Shown: positions 18,155 to 27,437 of the stretch, piece by piece
Layout: the number at the start of each line of letters is the position of its first letter
Numbering within the stretch: position 1 is the stretch's first letter
NCBI RefSeq assembly: GCF_001665575.1
Contig: NZ_LZSU01000013.1
Span: 25,826 to 89,825 of the forward strand
Direction of reading: 5' to 3'
DNA: 64,000 bases
Origin: Mycobacterium sp. 852013-51886_SCH5428379
GTDB lineage: Bacteria; Actinomycetota; Actinomycetes; Mycobacteriales; Mycobacteriaceae
Made by a program: the position numbers and the translations under genes
Notes under the pieces: model-generated
What the model was told of the DNA's origin: nothing
The model's input: the letters and a program-made list of their open reading frames with translations, nothing else
Databases searched by the model: none

Positions 18155-19750
18155 TCAGCTGCTGGTGGTTGTCGACGCCTTGCGCGGACGGCGCCTGCGC
18201 CGCCGGCGCGCCGGCTGGGCCTCGTCGCCGTCGGCGGGGCCGCTCGACGGGTCTGCGGCGGTGTCGGCAGGTCCGCTGTCGTTCGCGGGGGCGAAGTGCC
18301 CGGTGCTGGGCTCGCCGGCGCGCGTGCGGCGGCGGGTGCGGGTCCGGGTGCGGGCCGGCTTGTCGCCGGAACGGTCGGTGCGCTCGGAACGCTCGGTGCG
18401 CTCGGAACGGTCGCCACGCTCGGTCCGCTTCGCCGGAGCCTTGGCCTGCGATGCGCCGATCGAGCCGCCCGCGTCGGTCGGAATGCTCAACTCCTCGTAC
18501 AGGTGCGGGGAGCTCGAGTACGTCTCGACCGGTTCGGGGACGCCCAGGCTGAGCGCCTTGTCGATCATCGACCAGCGGGGCAGTTCGTCCCAGTCGACCA
18601 GCGTCACCGCGATACCGGTCTTGCCGGCGCGGCCGGTACGGCCAATGCGGTGGACGTAGGCCTGCTCGTCCTCGGGGATCTGGAAGTTGATCACGTGGGT
18701 GATGTCGTCGATGTCGATGCCTCGTGCCGCGACGTCAGTCGCGACCAGCACGTCGATCTCACCGGTGCGGAACGACTTGAGCGCCTTCTCGCGGGCGCCC
18801 TGACCCAGGTCGCCGTGTACGGCGCCGACCTTGAACCCGCGTTCGGCCAGCTCGTCGGACACCTTCTGGGCGGTGCGCTTGGTACGGGTGAAGATCATCG
18901 TCGCGCCGCGGCCCTCGGCCTGCAGGATGCGGCTCACCATCTCCACCTTGTCCAGCGCGTGCGCGCGGTAGGCGAACTGCTCGGTGGTGTCGTGCGTGGC
19001 CGCCGAATGCGGCGCCTCCGCCCGGATGTGCGTGGGCTGGGTCATGAAAGTGCGGGCCAGGGTGATGATCGGATCCGGCATGGTCGCCGAGAACAGCATC
19101 GCCTGCCGGACCTCGGGGATCTGGCGCAGGATGCGCTCGATGTCGGGTAGGAAGCCCAGGTCCAGCATCTCGTCGGCCTCGTCGAGCACCAGCATGCTCA
19201 GACCGCCCAGGCGCAGGTGGCCCTGCTGGGCGAGGTCGAGCAGCCGGCCGGGGGTGCCGATCACGACGTCGACGCCCTTCTGCAGCGCCTCGATCTGCGC
19301 TTCGTAGGGACGGCCGCCGTAGATCGACGTGACGGAGAGTTTGCGGTCGCCGACGCGGAGGTACTTGGCGGCGCGGGCGATGTCCTCGTAGACCTGCAGG
19401 CACAGCTCGCGGGTGGGGACGACCACGAGCGCGCGCGGGATGCCGCTGAGGTCGCGCTCGGGGTCGGTGGTGATGCGCTGCAGCAGCGGCACACCGAAGG
19501 CCAGGGTCTTGCCCATGCCGGTGCGGGCCTGGCCGATGAGGTCGTCGCCGGCCAGTGCCATCGGCATGGTCAGTTCCTGGATGGCGAAGGGGTGTTCCTT
19601 ACCGTCCTCGGCCAGCGCGCGGACGATCTCTTCGCGCACGCCCAGATCGGCGAAGGAGATCTTGGCGGGTTCGGCCTCGACAACCTCGGTGACCTGGGGG
19701 ATCGCGGTGTCGTCGGTGGTTTCGGAAGTGGTGTCGGTGAATTCGGTCAT
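18155..19750 (-). CDS. rhlE: DEAD-box RNA helicase RhlE
   Basis: 531 residues. Helicase core: Q motif (FAIQELTMPMA), motif I ARTGMGKT, PTREL, motif II LDEADEML, motif III SAT, and motif VI HRIGRTGRAGK. The last 130 residues are a low-complexity basic tail with repeated RSER/TER units and Arg-rich blocks, suited to RNA binding or association with the degradosome. It unwinds RNA structures in the cytoplasm. ATG 19750 gives MTEFTDTTSE. Corresponds to Rv3211. The 230-bp region upstream is shared with the divergent ferritin-like gene. Confidence 0.94.
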   Translation of the reverse strand: MTEFTDTTSETTDDTAIPQVTEVVEAEPAKISFADLGVREEIVRALAEDGKEHPFAIQELTMPMALAGDDLIGQARTGMGKTLAFGVPLLQRITTDPERDLSGIPRALVVVPTRELCLQVYEDIARAAKYLRVGDRKLSVTSIYGGRPYEAQIEALQKGVDVVIGTPGRLLDLAQQGHLRLGGLSMLVLDEADEMLDLGFLPDIERILRQIPEVRQAMLFSATMPDPIITLARTFMTQPTHIRAEAPHSAATHDTTEQFAYRAHALDKVEMVSRILQAEGRGATMIFTRTKRTAQKVSDELAERGFKVGAVHGDLGQGAREKALKSFRTGEIDVLVATDVAARGIDIDDITHVINFQIPEDEQAYVHRIGRTGRAGKTGIAVTLVDWDELPRWSMIDKALSLGVPEPVETYSSSPHLYEELSIPTDAGGSIGASQAKAPAKRTERGDRSERTERSERTDRSGDKPARTRTRTRRRTRAGEPSTGHFAPANDSGPADTAADPSSGPADGDEAQPARRRRRRRPRKASTTTSS

Positions 19751-19968
19751 ACGGTAGGACAGTGCCTTTCGAGTCGATCCTCGTGGTTCATCGCGGATGT
19801 TCACGCGCGCACGAGTTTCGACGAAGTAGCACCGGGGCCCGGGCCTCATAGGTAAGGCAGACCGACTGCGTGCACGCACATTATCTCTGGTCACAGCTGC
19901 AAAACAGCGGACCCGTCGGCCATTCTACCTGGTGGGGTTCGCGATCTGTCGGCGGCGGCGTCGCCGTC

Positions 19969-19974
19969 TAGAGT
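19969..19974 (+). promoter_or_regulatory. -10 element for a leaderless start
   Basis: TAGAGT ends 6 bases before ATG 19981. It fits TANNNT, and no Shine-Dalgarno is present, so the mRNA probably begins at the start codon. Confidence 0.5.
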
Positions 19975-19980
19975 TGCCGC

Positions 19981-20685
19981 ATGACTCCGACCCAGCCCGC
20001 GGCCCCATCCGGGCAGGCCGCAGCCCCTGACGTGTCCGGCGTGTCGGCCGACCATCCCGGTGTCGTCGAGTTGTTCGCCTTACTGGCCTACGGCGAGGTC
20101 GCCGCGTTCTACCGGCTCACCGAAGAAGCGCGGATGGCGCCCAATCTGCGCGGCCGGATCAACATGGCGAGCATGGCGGCCGCGGAGATGAGTCACTACG
20201 AGTTGCTCCGCGACGAGCTGGAGCGCCGCGGGGTCGACATCGTGCCGGCGATGACCCGGTACGCGTCGGCGCTGGAGAACTACCACCGGTTGACGACGCC
20301 CAGCACGTGGCTGGAAGCGCTGGTCAAGACCTACATCGGCGATGCCCTGGCCGCCGACTTCTATCTGGAGATCGCCGACGCTCTGCCACCGCAGATCGCC
20401 GACGTGGTGCGCGGGGTGCTGGCCGAGACCGGCCATTCCCAGTTCGTGGTCGCCGAGGTGCGTGCCGCCGTCACGGCCAGCGAACGTCAGCGGCACCGGC
20501 TCGCGCTGTGGTCGCGCCGACTGCTGGGCGAGGCGATCACGCAGGCCCAGTACGTCCTCGCCGACCACGATGAACTCGTCGACCTGGTGATGGCCGGCGG
20601 TGAGGGCCTCACTCAGATCGCAGAGTTCTTCGACCGGTTGCAGGAGACCCACCGGACGCGCATTCAGGAGCTGGGCCTGGCCTGA
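19981..20685 (+). CDS. Ferritin-like-fold protein, MiaE-type hydroxylase-like
   Basis: 234 residues, mostly helical. Metal ligands of a ferritin-like four-helix bundle can be seen: Glu in LLAYGEVAAFYRLTEEA, the E-x2-H unit in AAAEMSHYELLRDE, Asp in YIGDALAADFYLEIA and the E-x2-H unit in LAETGHSQFVVAEV. The family is annotated as ferritin-like fold or tRNA-(ms2io6A) hydroxylase-like; the actual reaction in mycobacteria (Rv3210c) is not known. The first 20 residues are Pro/Ala-rich and probably disordered. It ends 1 base before the convergent MmpS-domain gene. Confidence 0.82.
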   Translation: MTPTQPAAPSGQAAAPDVSGVSADHPGVVELFALLAYGEVAAFYRLTEEARMAPNLRGRINMASMAAAEMSHYELLRDELERRGVDIVPAMTRYASALENYHRLTTPSTWLEALVKTYIGDALAADFYLEIADALPPQIADVVRGVLAETGHSQFVVAEVRAAVTASERQRHRLALWSRRLLGEAITQAQYVLADHDELVDLVMAGGEGLTQIAEFFDRLQETHRTRIQELGLA

Positions 20686-20686
20686 G

Positions 20687-21613
20687 TCACTGCGTGCAGG
20701 TGGCCAGCATCGACGGGTTGGTCTGCGCGACCAGCGTCGTCCCGGCGGTATCGGTGATCGCGCAGGTCAGCTGCCCGCCGACACTCGTCGCAGTGACCGA
20801 CTTGAGCTGCACCCCGGGATCGAGGGTGACGGTCTTGGTCCACGGCAGCGCCACGTTCAGCTCGGTCTGCAGCGCACCCTGCCGATCGGTGTAGATGACC
20901 GTGACCAGGTCGATGAGCTGCTTGTTGCCCGCGACGGTGTAGGTGATCGTGCGGGGGTCCGCTGTCGCGGCCGGCGGCGCCGCCGCGGCGGTCGGCAGAG
21001 GAGCGGGCGCGGCGGTGACGCTCGGATCCGGGGTCCGGGGGGCCGTCGGCGTCACGGTGGTCACGGTCTCGGGGGAGAGCGTGACCGACGGCGCCTGACG
21101 TGCGGACGGCTCCGGCGCCGCTGCGGTCGCCGGTGTCCTGCTCTCGGTGGGCGCAGCCACCGTCGCCGACACCGATCCGCTGTCGCCGCCGCCGAGGATG
21201 ACCATCGTGCAGATCACCGCGACCAGCAGCACTGCGCCGGCCATACCGCCGATCCACACCCAGCGGCGGTCCACCTCGGTGTAGGCGCCACCGACGTAGG
21301 CGTCGTAATCCTCTCCATCGTCGCCGTAGCCGTAGTCGCCGTAGCCGTCCTCGAAATCGTCGGCTCGGCCCGACGCGCCGGAGTAGCCGTAGCTCTCGTG
21401 GCCTGCGTAGCCGGGGTGATCGTCGCGGTGCCGGGTGCGCGTGCGCACCGAGTGGTCCTGGTAGCTCGATCCGTGATCACGGCCGGAACGCCGGTAGGAG
21501 TCGTAGGTGCTGTAGTCGCCGAAGGTGCCGTAGGGCGAGCTGCCCGCGCCGGGGCGTTCGAGACGCTCGGTACGGGTGGGGGACTGGGGGTTCGGCGGAA
21601 AAGGCCTGCTCAT
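20687..21613 (-). CDS. MmpS-domain membrane protein with a long acidic Tyr/Gly/Asp-rich cytoplasmic segment
   Basis: 308 residues in three parts. Residues 1-110 are polar and low in complexity, with many Tyr, Gly, Asp and Arg (for example DGYGDYGYGDDGEDYDAY). A single helix follows (about 119-139, WVWIGGMAGAVLLVAVICTMV). The external part is a Thr/Pro/Ala linker and a C-terminal MmpS-like domain (TITYTVAGNK...VALPWTKTVTLDPGV...LTCAITDTAG). MmpS proteins assist MmpL lipid and siderophore exporters, but no mmpL is nearby. The M. tuberculosis counterpart (Rv3209) is shorter in my recollection, so the N-terminal segment may be extended here. Confidence 0.8.
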   Translation of the reverse strand: MSRPFPPNPQSPTRTERLERPGAGSSPYGTFGDYSTYDSYRRSGRDHGSSYQDHSVRTRTRHRDDHPGYAGHESYGYSGASGRADDFEDGYGDYGYGDDGEDYDAYVGGAYTEVDRRWVWIGGMAGAVLLVAVICTMVILGGGDSGSVSATVAAPTESRTPATAAAPEPSARQAPSVTLSPETVTTVTPTAPRTPDPSVTAAPAPLPTAAAAPPAATADPRTITYTVAGNKQLIDLVTVIYTDRQGALQTELNVALPWTKTVTLDPGVQLKSVTATSVGGQLTCAITDTAGTTLVAQTNPSMLATCTQ

Positions 21614-21848
21614 GACTACTTCCGGTAGACGGGTGAGAGGGTCTGATCCGAGACTAACGAGACAGAAGTGACAGACGAGGCGCCAAGGCGACGTGTTGAT
21701 CACGGTCCGGATTCGGTTCGGTCGCTCCCGGCTTCGCTCAGCGCGTAGTGCCCGCACAGGCGCAGTCGTGGCCGCGTCCACTAGCCTTTCGACAGGAACG
21801 CGGCAGCCGCCGGGCGGCGGCGACGGAATACGAACGGAAGGTTTCAGC

Positions 21849-22836
<988 letters not shown>

Positions 22837-22931
22837 CTACCGATGGCCTGACAGGCGCCTCATGACACCGGTCCGCCCAGCCGGTGGCGCGCCGGGGCCG
22901 GAAGTCGTTGTCGCTGTGCCATCCTGTTGCG

Positions 22932-23978
22932 GTGACCTACGACCCGGGACGTCACGGGGGCGGTCATGTTCCGGCGCTGCGCCATGAGTGGGAAGAGTCG
23001 GGACGTGCCGTGCGCGAACCCCTGCGCGCACATCGTGATCCGTTGGCGATCGACGCCGGCCGGGTGCGTTCGAACCGGGACGACCGTCAGCAGTGGCGCA
23101 AACAGTCGTGGCTGGGTCGCTTCATCTCGACCTACGGCTGGCGCGCGTACGCGCTGCCGGTGCTGGCGGTGCTCACCGTCGTCGTCATCTTCCAGACCAT
23201 CACCGGCACCACCGCGCCCCAGCAGGTGGCCGACGAAGGCCCGGTGCAGGGTCCGCCGACCATCGGGGTGGACAGCACCGCGATCGTCGGGGCGCCGCCC
23301 AAGGGCCTCACCCAGTTCGACGCGAACCTGCCGACCGGGATCCTGCCCGCCGGCGGCGCGTTCACCGAGGCCGGCGCCAAGACGTGGCACGTCGTACCCG
23401 GAACGTCCCCGCAGGTCGGGCAGGGCACCACGAAGGTGTTCACCTACACCGTCGAGGTCGAGGACGGGCTGGACACCACCGGTTTCGGCGGTGACGAAGG
23501 TTTCGCGCGGATGGTCACCGAGACGCTGGCCAACCCGAAGAGCTGGACCCACAATCCGCAGTTCGCGTTCGTCCGCGTCGACTCGGGCGAACCCGATTTT
23601 AGGGTGTCGCTGACCTCGCCCCTGACCATCCGGGAGGGCTGCGGCTACGACATCCCGCTGGAGGCGTCCTGCTACAACCCGGCGTATCTGGGTGACCAGT
23701 CGAGGGTGTTCATCAACGAGGCGCGCTGGGTGCGCGGCGCCGTGCCGTTCCAGGGCGACGTCGGCTCCTACCGGCAGTACGTCATCAACCACGAGGTCGG
23801 CCACGCGATCGGCTACCAGCGCCACGAACAGTGCCCGGAGAACGGCGCGCTCGCGCCGATCATGATGCAGCAGACGTTCTCGACCAGCAATGACGACGCG
23901 GCCCGCTTCGATCCGGAGACGGTCAGCGCCGACGGGTTGAGCTGCCGCTTCAACCCGTGGCCGTATCCGATCGCCTGA
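22932..23978 (+). CDS. DUF3152 membrane-anchored metalloprotease-like protein
   Basis: 348 residues. A polar, basic cytoplasmic N-terminus (1-72) is followed by one helix (about 74-94, AYALPVLAVLTVVVIFQTITG). The external domain carries INHEVGHAIGYQRHEQC, an HExxHxxGxxH zinc site like that of metzincins, and a Met-turn-like IMMQQT further on. Conserved cysteines suggest disulfides. An extracellular zinc protease activity is implied by the motif but is not shown for the family (Rv3207c). GTG 22932 is used: CATCCT ends 6 bases before it, suggesting a leaderless start. Confidence 0.83.
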   Translation: MTYDPGRHGGGHVPALRHEWEESGRAVREPLRAHRDPLAIDAGRVRSNRDDRQQWRKQSWLGRFISTYGWRAYALPVLAVLTVVVIFQTITGTTAPQQVADEGPVQGPPTIGVDSTAIVGAPPKGLTQFDANLPTGILPAGGAFTEAGAKTWHVVPGTSPQVGQGTTKVFTYTVEVEDGLDTTGFGGDEGFARMVTETLANPKSWTHNPQFAFVRVDSGEPDFRVSLTSPLTIREGCGYDIPLEASCYNPAYLGDQSRVFINEARWVRGAVPFQGDVGSYRQYVINHEVGHAIGYQRHEQCPENGALAPIMMQQTFSTSNDDAARFDPETVSADGLSCRFNPWPYPIA

Positions 23979-23994
23979 CCTGACCTGACCTGAC
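23975..23994. repeat. CTGAC x4 tandem repeat containing the stop codon
   Basis: Four perfect CTGAC units. The first provides the TGA stop of the DUF3152 gene; two further TGA triplets in other frames follow. It runs straight into the dispersed repeat at 24000. Confidence 0.85.
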
Positions 23995-23999
23995 CCGCC

Positions 24000-24055
24000 G
24001 AGCGTGCGTGTCTGCACGCGACACGCCGGCGATCGGTGGCATTTCGCGCACGCTC
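24000..24055 (+). repeat. Dispersed 56-bp nested inverted repeat, copy 2
   Basis: Begins 21 bases after the DUF3152 stop. Outer arms GAGCGTGCG (24000-24008) and CGCACGCTC (24047-24055); inner hairpin CGTGTC-tgcacgc-GACACG; a GGTGGCATTTC segment lies before the right arm. Same length and layout as the copy at 7114-7169. Confidence 0.9.
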
Positions 24056-24067
24056 GCCGCCGTCGAC

Positions 24068-24094
24068 GGGAAGCAATGCGCCACGTTCGCGGTT
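24068..24094 (+). promoter_or_regulatory. Possible SigH-type promoter of moeZ
   Basis: GGGAAGC (24068-24074) and GTT (24092-24094) are 17 bases apart, the same spacing as in the sigH promoter of this window. The -35 departs from GGGAACA at the last two positions, so this is tentative. Confidence 0.35.
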
Positions 24095-24163
24095 ATGCCA
24101 GACGCCTATCCTGATATGCGTGCGTCTGCGTACCGCGGGCCGCTGAACTGAGGAGATATTCGG

Positions 24164-25342
24164 GTGTCGTCATCGTTGCCGCCGCTGGTCGAACCCGCGG
24201 CCGAACTGACTCGCGACGAGGTCGCGCGATACAGCCGTCACCTGATCATTCCCGATCTGGGCGTGGACGGTCAGAAGCGACTGAAGAACGCGAAGGTCCT
24301 CGTCATCGGCGCCGGTGGTCTGGGTTCTCCGACGCTGCTCTACCTGGCCGCCGCCGGGGTGGGCACGATCGGCATCGTGGAGTTCGATGTCGTCGACGAA
24401 TCCAACCTGCAGCGCCAGATCATTCACGGCGTGTCCGATGTCGGCCGGTCGAAAGCCGAGAGCGCGCGGGACTCCGTGCTGGAGATCAACCCGCTCGTCA
24501 CGGTCAACCTGCACGAGTTCCGGCTCGAGCCCGACAACGCCGTCCAGCTGTTCGAGCAGTACGACCTGATCCTCGACGGCACCGACAACTTCGCCACCCG
24601 GTACCTGGTCAACGACGCTGCCGTGCTGGCGCACAAGCCCTACGTCTGGGGATCGATCTACCGGTTCGAGGGGCAGGTGTCGATCTTCTGGGAGGACGCG
24701 CCCAACGGACTTGGCCTCAACTACCGCGACCTCTACCCGGAACCGCCGCCACCGGGGATGGTCCCGTCCTGCGCCGAGGGCGGGGTGCTCGGCATCCTGT
24801 GCGCCTCGATCGCGTCGGTGATGGGCACCGAAGCCATCAAGCTGATCACCGGCATCGGCGACCCGCTGCTGGGCCGGCTGATGGTCTACGACGCGCTGGA
24901 CATGAGCTACCGCACCATCCGGATCCGCAAGGATCCCGCGACGCCGAAGATCACCGAGCTCATCGACTACGAAGAGTTCTGCGGCGTGGTGTCCGACGCC
25001 GCCGCCGAGGCCGCCGCGGATTCGACGGTCACCCCGCGGGAGCTCAAGGAGCTGCTGGACTCCGGGAAGCCGCTGGCGCTCATCGACGTCCGCGAACCGG
25101 TCGAGTGGGACATCAACCACATCGACGGCGCCGAACTGATCCCCAAGGGCGCCTTCGAGTCCGGTGAAGCGCTCTCGCGTCTGCAGGTCGACCGCACGCC
25201 GGTGTTCTACTGCAAGACCGGGGTGCGCTCCGCCGAGGTGCTGGCCATCGCGAAGAAGGCCGGTTTCTCCGACGCCATGCACGTTCAGGGCGGAATCGTG
25301 GCGTGGGGCAAGCAGCTCGAGCCCGACATGGTGATGTACTGA
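24164..25342 (+). CDS. moeZ: Adenylyltransferase/sulfurtransferase MoeZ
   Basis: 392 residues with an N-terminal E1-like ThiF/MoeB domain (GAGGLGSPTLLYLAAAGVG, then NLQRQIIHG) and a C-terminal rhodanese domain with active-site Cys350 in VFYCKTGVRSAE. It adenylates the C-terminal glycine of ubiquitin-like sulfur carriers and converts it to a thiocarboxylate; known clients in M. tuberculosis are CysO (cysteine synthesis) and MoaD (molybdopterin). GTG 24164 has AGGAG 8 bases upstream. A possible SigH promoter would fit the need for cysteine under thiol stress. Corresponds to Rv3206c. Confidence 0.94.
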   Translation: MSSSLPPLVEPAAELTRDEVARYSRHLIIPDLGVDGQKRLKNAKVLVIGAGGLGSPTLLYLAAAGVGTIGIVEFDVVDESNLQRQIIHGVSDVGRSKAESARDSVLEINPLVTVNLHEFRLEPDNAVQLFEQYDLILDGTDNFATRYLVNDAAVLAHKPYVWGSIYRFEGQVSIFWEDAPNGLGLNYRDLYPEPPPPGMVPSCAEGGVLGILCASIASVMGTEAIKLITGIGDPLLGRLMVYDALDMSYRTIRIRKDPATPKITELIDYEEFCGVVSDAAAEAAADSTVTPRELKELLDSGKPLALIDVREPVEWDINHIDGAELIPKGAFESGEALSRLQVDRTPVFYCKTGVRSAEVLAIAKKAGFSDAMHVQGGIVAWGKQLEPDMVMY

Positions 25343-25431
25343 CGGCTGTCGTTGCCAGGAGGGTGCCGGTCCGTTGCCCAGCCGTGATGCGACACGGCCG
25401 TCATCCGGGCTGGACCTGCGGCTTTAGCCAG

Positions 25432-25437
25432 TAACCT
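25432..25437 (+). promoter_or_regulatory. -10 element for a leaderless start
   Basis: TAACCT ends 6 bases before GTG 25444, fitting TANNNT. No Shine-Dalgarno is present. Confidence 0.5.
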
Positions 25438-25443
25438 GTGCTG

Positions 25444-26298
25444 GTGAATTCCGAGCGACCGCCCGACCATGTCCTTGCGGCGTTCGGTCTGGTCGGTGTG
25501 CGGCCGGTTCCGCTGGGGTCCTCCTGGGAGGGCGGCTGGCGCTGCGGCGAGGTGGTGCTGTCGATGATCGCCGACCACGCCCGCGCGGCCTGGTCGGCGA
25601 AGGCCAGGGAGACGTTGTTCGTCGACGGTGTGCGCCTGGCCCGGCCGGTGCGGTCCACCGACGGTCGCTATGTCGTATCCGGCTGGCGCGCGGACACTTT
25701 CGTCGCAGGTACACCCGAACCGCGCCACGACGAGGTGGTCTCGGCGGCCGTGCGGCTACACGAGGCGACGGCGACGCTGGAACGGCCGCGTTTCCTGACC
25801 CAGCCCCCGGTGGCGCCGTGGGCGGACGTCGATGTCTTCATCGCGGCCGACCGGGCGGCGTGGGAGGAGCGGCCGCTGCACTCGCTGCCGCCCGGTGCGC
25901 GGGTCGCGCCCGGATCCACCGACGGACAGAAATCCGTCGAGCTCATCAACCAGCTGGCCACGCTGCGCCGGCCCACCAAGAGCCCGAGTCAGCTGGTGCA
26001 CGGCGATCTGTACGGCACCGTGCTGTTCGCCGGTGCCGCTGCGCCGGGGATCACCGACATCACCCCGTACTGGCGGCCGGCGTCCTGGGCCGCGGGCGTC
26101 GTGGTGGTCGACGCGCTGTCCTGGGGCGAAGCCGACGACGGTCTGATCGAGCGGTGGGCGTCGCTGCCGGAGTGGCCACAGATGCTGTTGCGCGCGTTGA
26201 TGTTCCGGCTCGCCGTCCACGCTCTGCACCCGCGGGCGACGGCGGCGGCGTTCCCCGGGCTGGCGCGTACCGCCGCCCTGGTCCGGCTGATCCTCTAG
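25444..26298 (+). CDS. TIGR02569-type actinobacterial protein, kinase-like fold
   Basis: 284 residues. The start PPDHVLAAFGL and the later LVHGDLYGTVLFA (resembling the HGDLxxxN loop of aminoglycoside phosphotransferase-like kinases) identify the family seen in Rv3205c. The Asn of the kinase loop is replaced (GTVLF) while ITDITPYWRPASWA takes the place of the DFG-like region, so activity is doubtful. GTG 25444 is preferred to GTG 25438 because of the -10 hexamer in front. Its TAG stop shares the palindrome CTAG (26295-26298) with the stop of the convergent gene. Function unknown. Confidence 0.8.
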   Translation: MNSERPPDHVLAAFGLVGVRPVPLGSSWEGGWRCGEVVLSMIADHARAAWSAKARETLFVDGVRLARPVRSTDGRYVVSGWRADTFVAGTPEPRHDEVVSAAVRLHEATATLERPRFLTQPPVAPWADVDVFIAADRAAWEERPLHSLPPGARVAPGSTDGQKSVELINQLATLRRPTKSPSQLVHGDLYGTVLFAGAAAPGITDITPYWRPASWAAGVVVVDALSWGEADDGLIERWASLPEWPQMLLRALMFRLAVHALHPRATAAAFPGLARTAALVRLIL

Positions 26299-26591
26299 AA
26301 CGCGAAGCGCACCTCGCGCAGCGCCACCCTGCCGTCGGAGGCGAGCACCCCCTCGGCGCGCAGCAGTTCGAGCTGGCGGTCGGCCAGATGGGCGGCGGGG
26401 CGACCGGACGCCGGGACGACGCGGTGCCAGGGCAGGTCGGAGGAGTCGGTGCGCATGATCCAGCCGACGATGCGCGCGCTGGACAGCCCGGCGGCGTCGG
26501 CGATGTCCCCGTAGGTGCTGACCCGCCCGGCCGGGATGGCGGCGACCAGTCGACGCACGGTCTCCACCTGGGCGTCGGTGATCGCCGCCAT
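26295..26591 (-). CDS. Alkyltransferase-like protein (ATL)
   Basis: 98 residues, the DNA-binding half of O6-alkylguanine-DNA alkyltransferase. The active-site motif PCHRVV is PWHRVV here: Trp55 replaces the acceptor Cys. That substitution defines ATL proteins, which bind and flip O6-alkylguanine and hand the lesion to nucleotide excision repair. GRVSTYGDIADAAGL is the usual helix-turn-helix with the Tyr that rotates the phosphate. ATG 26591 overlaps the lipV stop by one base (TGATG). Corresponds to Rv3204. Confidence 0.92.
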   Translation of the reverse strand: MAAITDAQVETVRRLVAAIPAGRVSTYGDIADAAGLSSARIVGWIMRTDSSDLPWHRVVPASGRPAAHLADRQLELLRAEGVLASDGRVALREVRFAF

Positions 26592-27373
26592 CACCGGTCC
26601 CGGTCGAGGTGCCCGCGGATCACCGCCGCGGTCTCCTCGGGCCGCGCGTGCGGCACCATGTGGTCGCAATCCCACTCCAGGACCGTGAGATTGGGTCCCA
26701 GCGCGGCATCCAGCGCGCCGAGCAGCTCGTCGGTGGCATACGGAGGGTGCGTGCGGGTGGCGCGCACCAGCGTCACCGGCATGCCGTCGCGCGGGACGGG
26801 GACCGGACGGGCGAGCTCGCTCCAGTAGGCCATCATCGCGGGCAGGCTGATCCGCCACCCGCTGCGGCCGTTGGGCAGTTCGACGAGGTGCTCGTCGAGG
26901 TCGCGGTCGAGTTCGGCCGCGGGCACCTCGCCCCAGGACCCCGACACCTTCTCCTGGCGGGCTTCGGCGCGATCGGTGTAGTCCGGCGAGGCGAACATGT
27001 CGTCGGCGATCTCGCGCATCCAGTCCCCGTCGAGTCCCACGGCCGGGTCGAGCAGCACCAGCCCGGACACCAGATCCGGGCGCTGCGCGGCCAGGGCTAG
27101 CGCGACCGCGCCACCGAACGAGTGCCCGGCCACCACGACCGGACCCTCGGCCTCGGCGTCCACGAGCGCCGCCAGCGCCGTGGCGTTCGCGTCGATGGTC
27201 CACGGCGCCGCCCACGTCGAGCGTCCGTGCCCGATGAGGTCGGGTGCGACGACGGTGAACTCGGGCAGGTGCCGGGAGAGCGTCTCCCACCGCCGTCCGT
27301 GCCCGGTCAGGCCGTGCAGGGCGAGCAGATGGGCGGGGCCGTCGGGTCCGTAGCGGTGCACGTGCAGGGGCAT
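26591..27373 (-). CDS. lipV: Alpha/beta hydrolase, LipV-like
   Basis: 260 residues. LLALHGLTGHGRRWE provides the oxyanion region, and VVVAGHSFGGAVALALA carries the nucleophile Ser85. The acid is likely in the VLLDPAV strand-7 region or the later Asp; the His is in WDCDHMVPHARPEE. No signal peptide. M. tuberculosis LipV (Rv3203) is a lipase/esterase. It is coupled to the ATL gene and divergent from adnA. Confidence 0.88.
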   Translation of the reverse strand: MPLHVHRYGPDGPAHLLALHGLTGHGRRWETLSRHLPEFTVVAPDLIGHGRSTWAAPWTIDANATALAALVDAEAEGPVVVAGHSFGGAVALALAAQRPDLVSGLVLLDPAVGLDGDWMREIADDMFASPDYTDRAEARQEKVSGSWGEVPAAELDRDLDEHLVELPNGRSGWRISLPAMMAYWSELARPVPVPRDGMPVTLVRATRTHPPYATDELLGALDAALGPNLTVLEWDCDHMVPHARPEETAAVIRGHLDRDR

Positions 27374-27437
27374 ACAGCCGATGGTGCCAGCTTTCGCAGC
27401 GGACCGACTTGTCAGACCCCCGTGGTGTCATGCGTTC

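Noticed and set aside
21280..21480. Repeat-like Tyr/Gly/Asp codons considered as a tandem repeat array
   Set aside because: The units are irregular at DNA level and within a coding frame; no CRISPR-like or minisatellite period holds.
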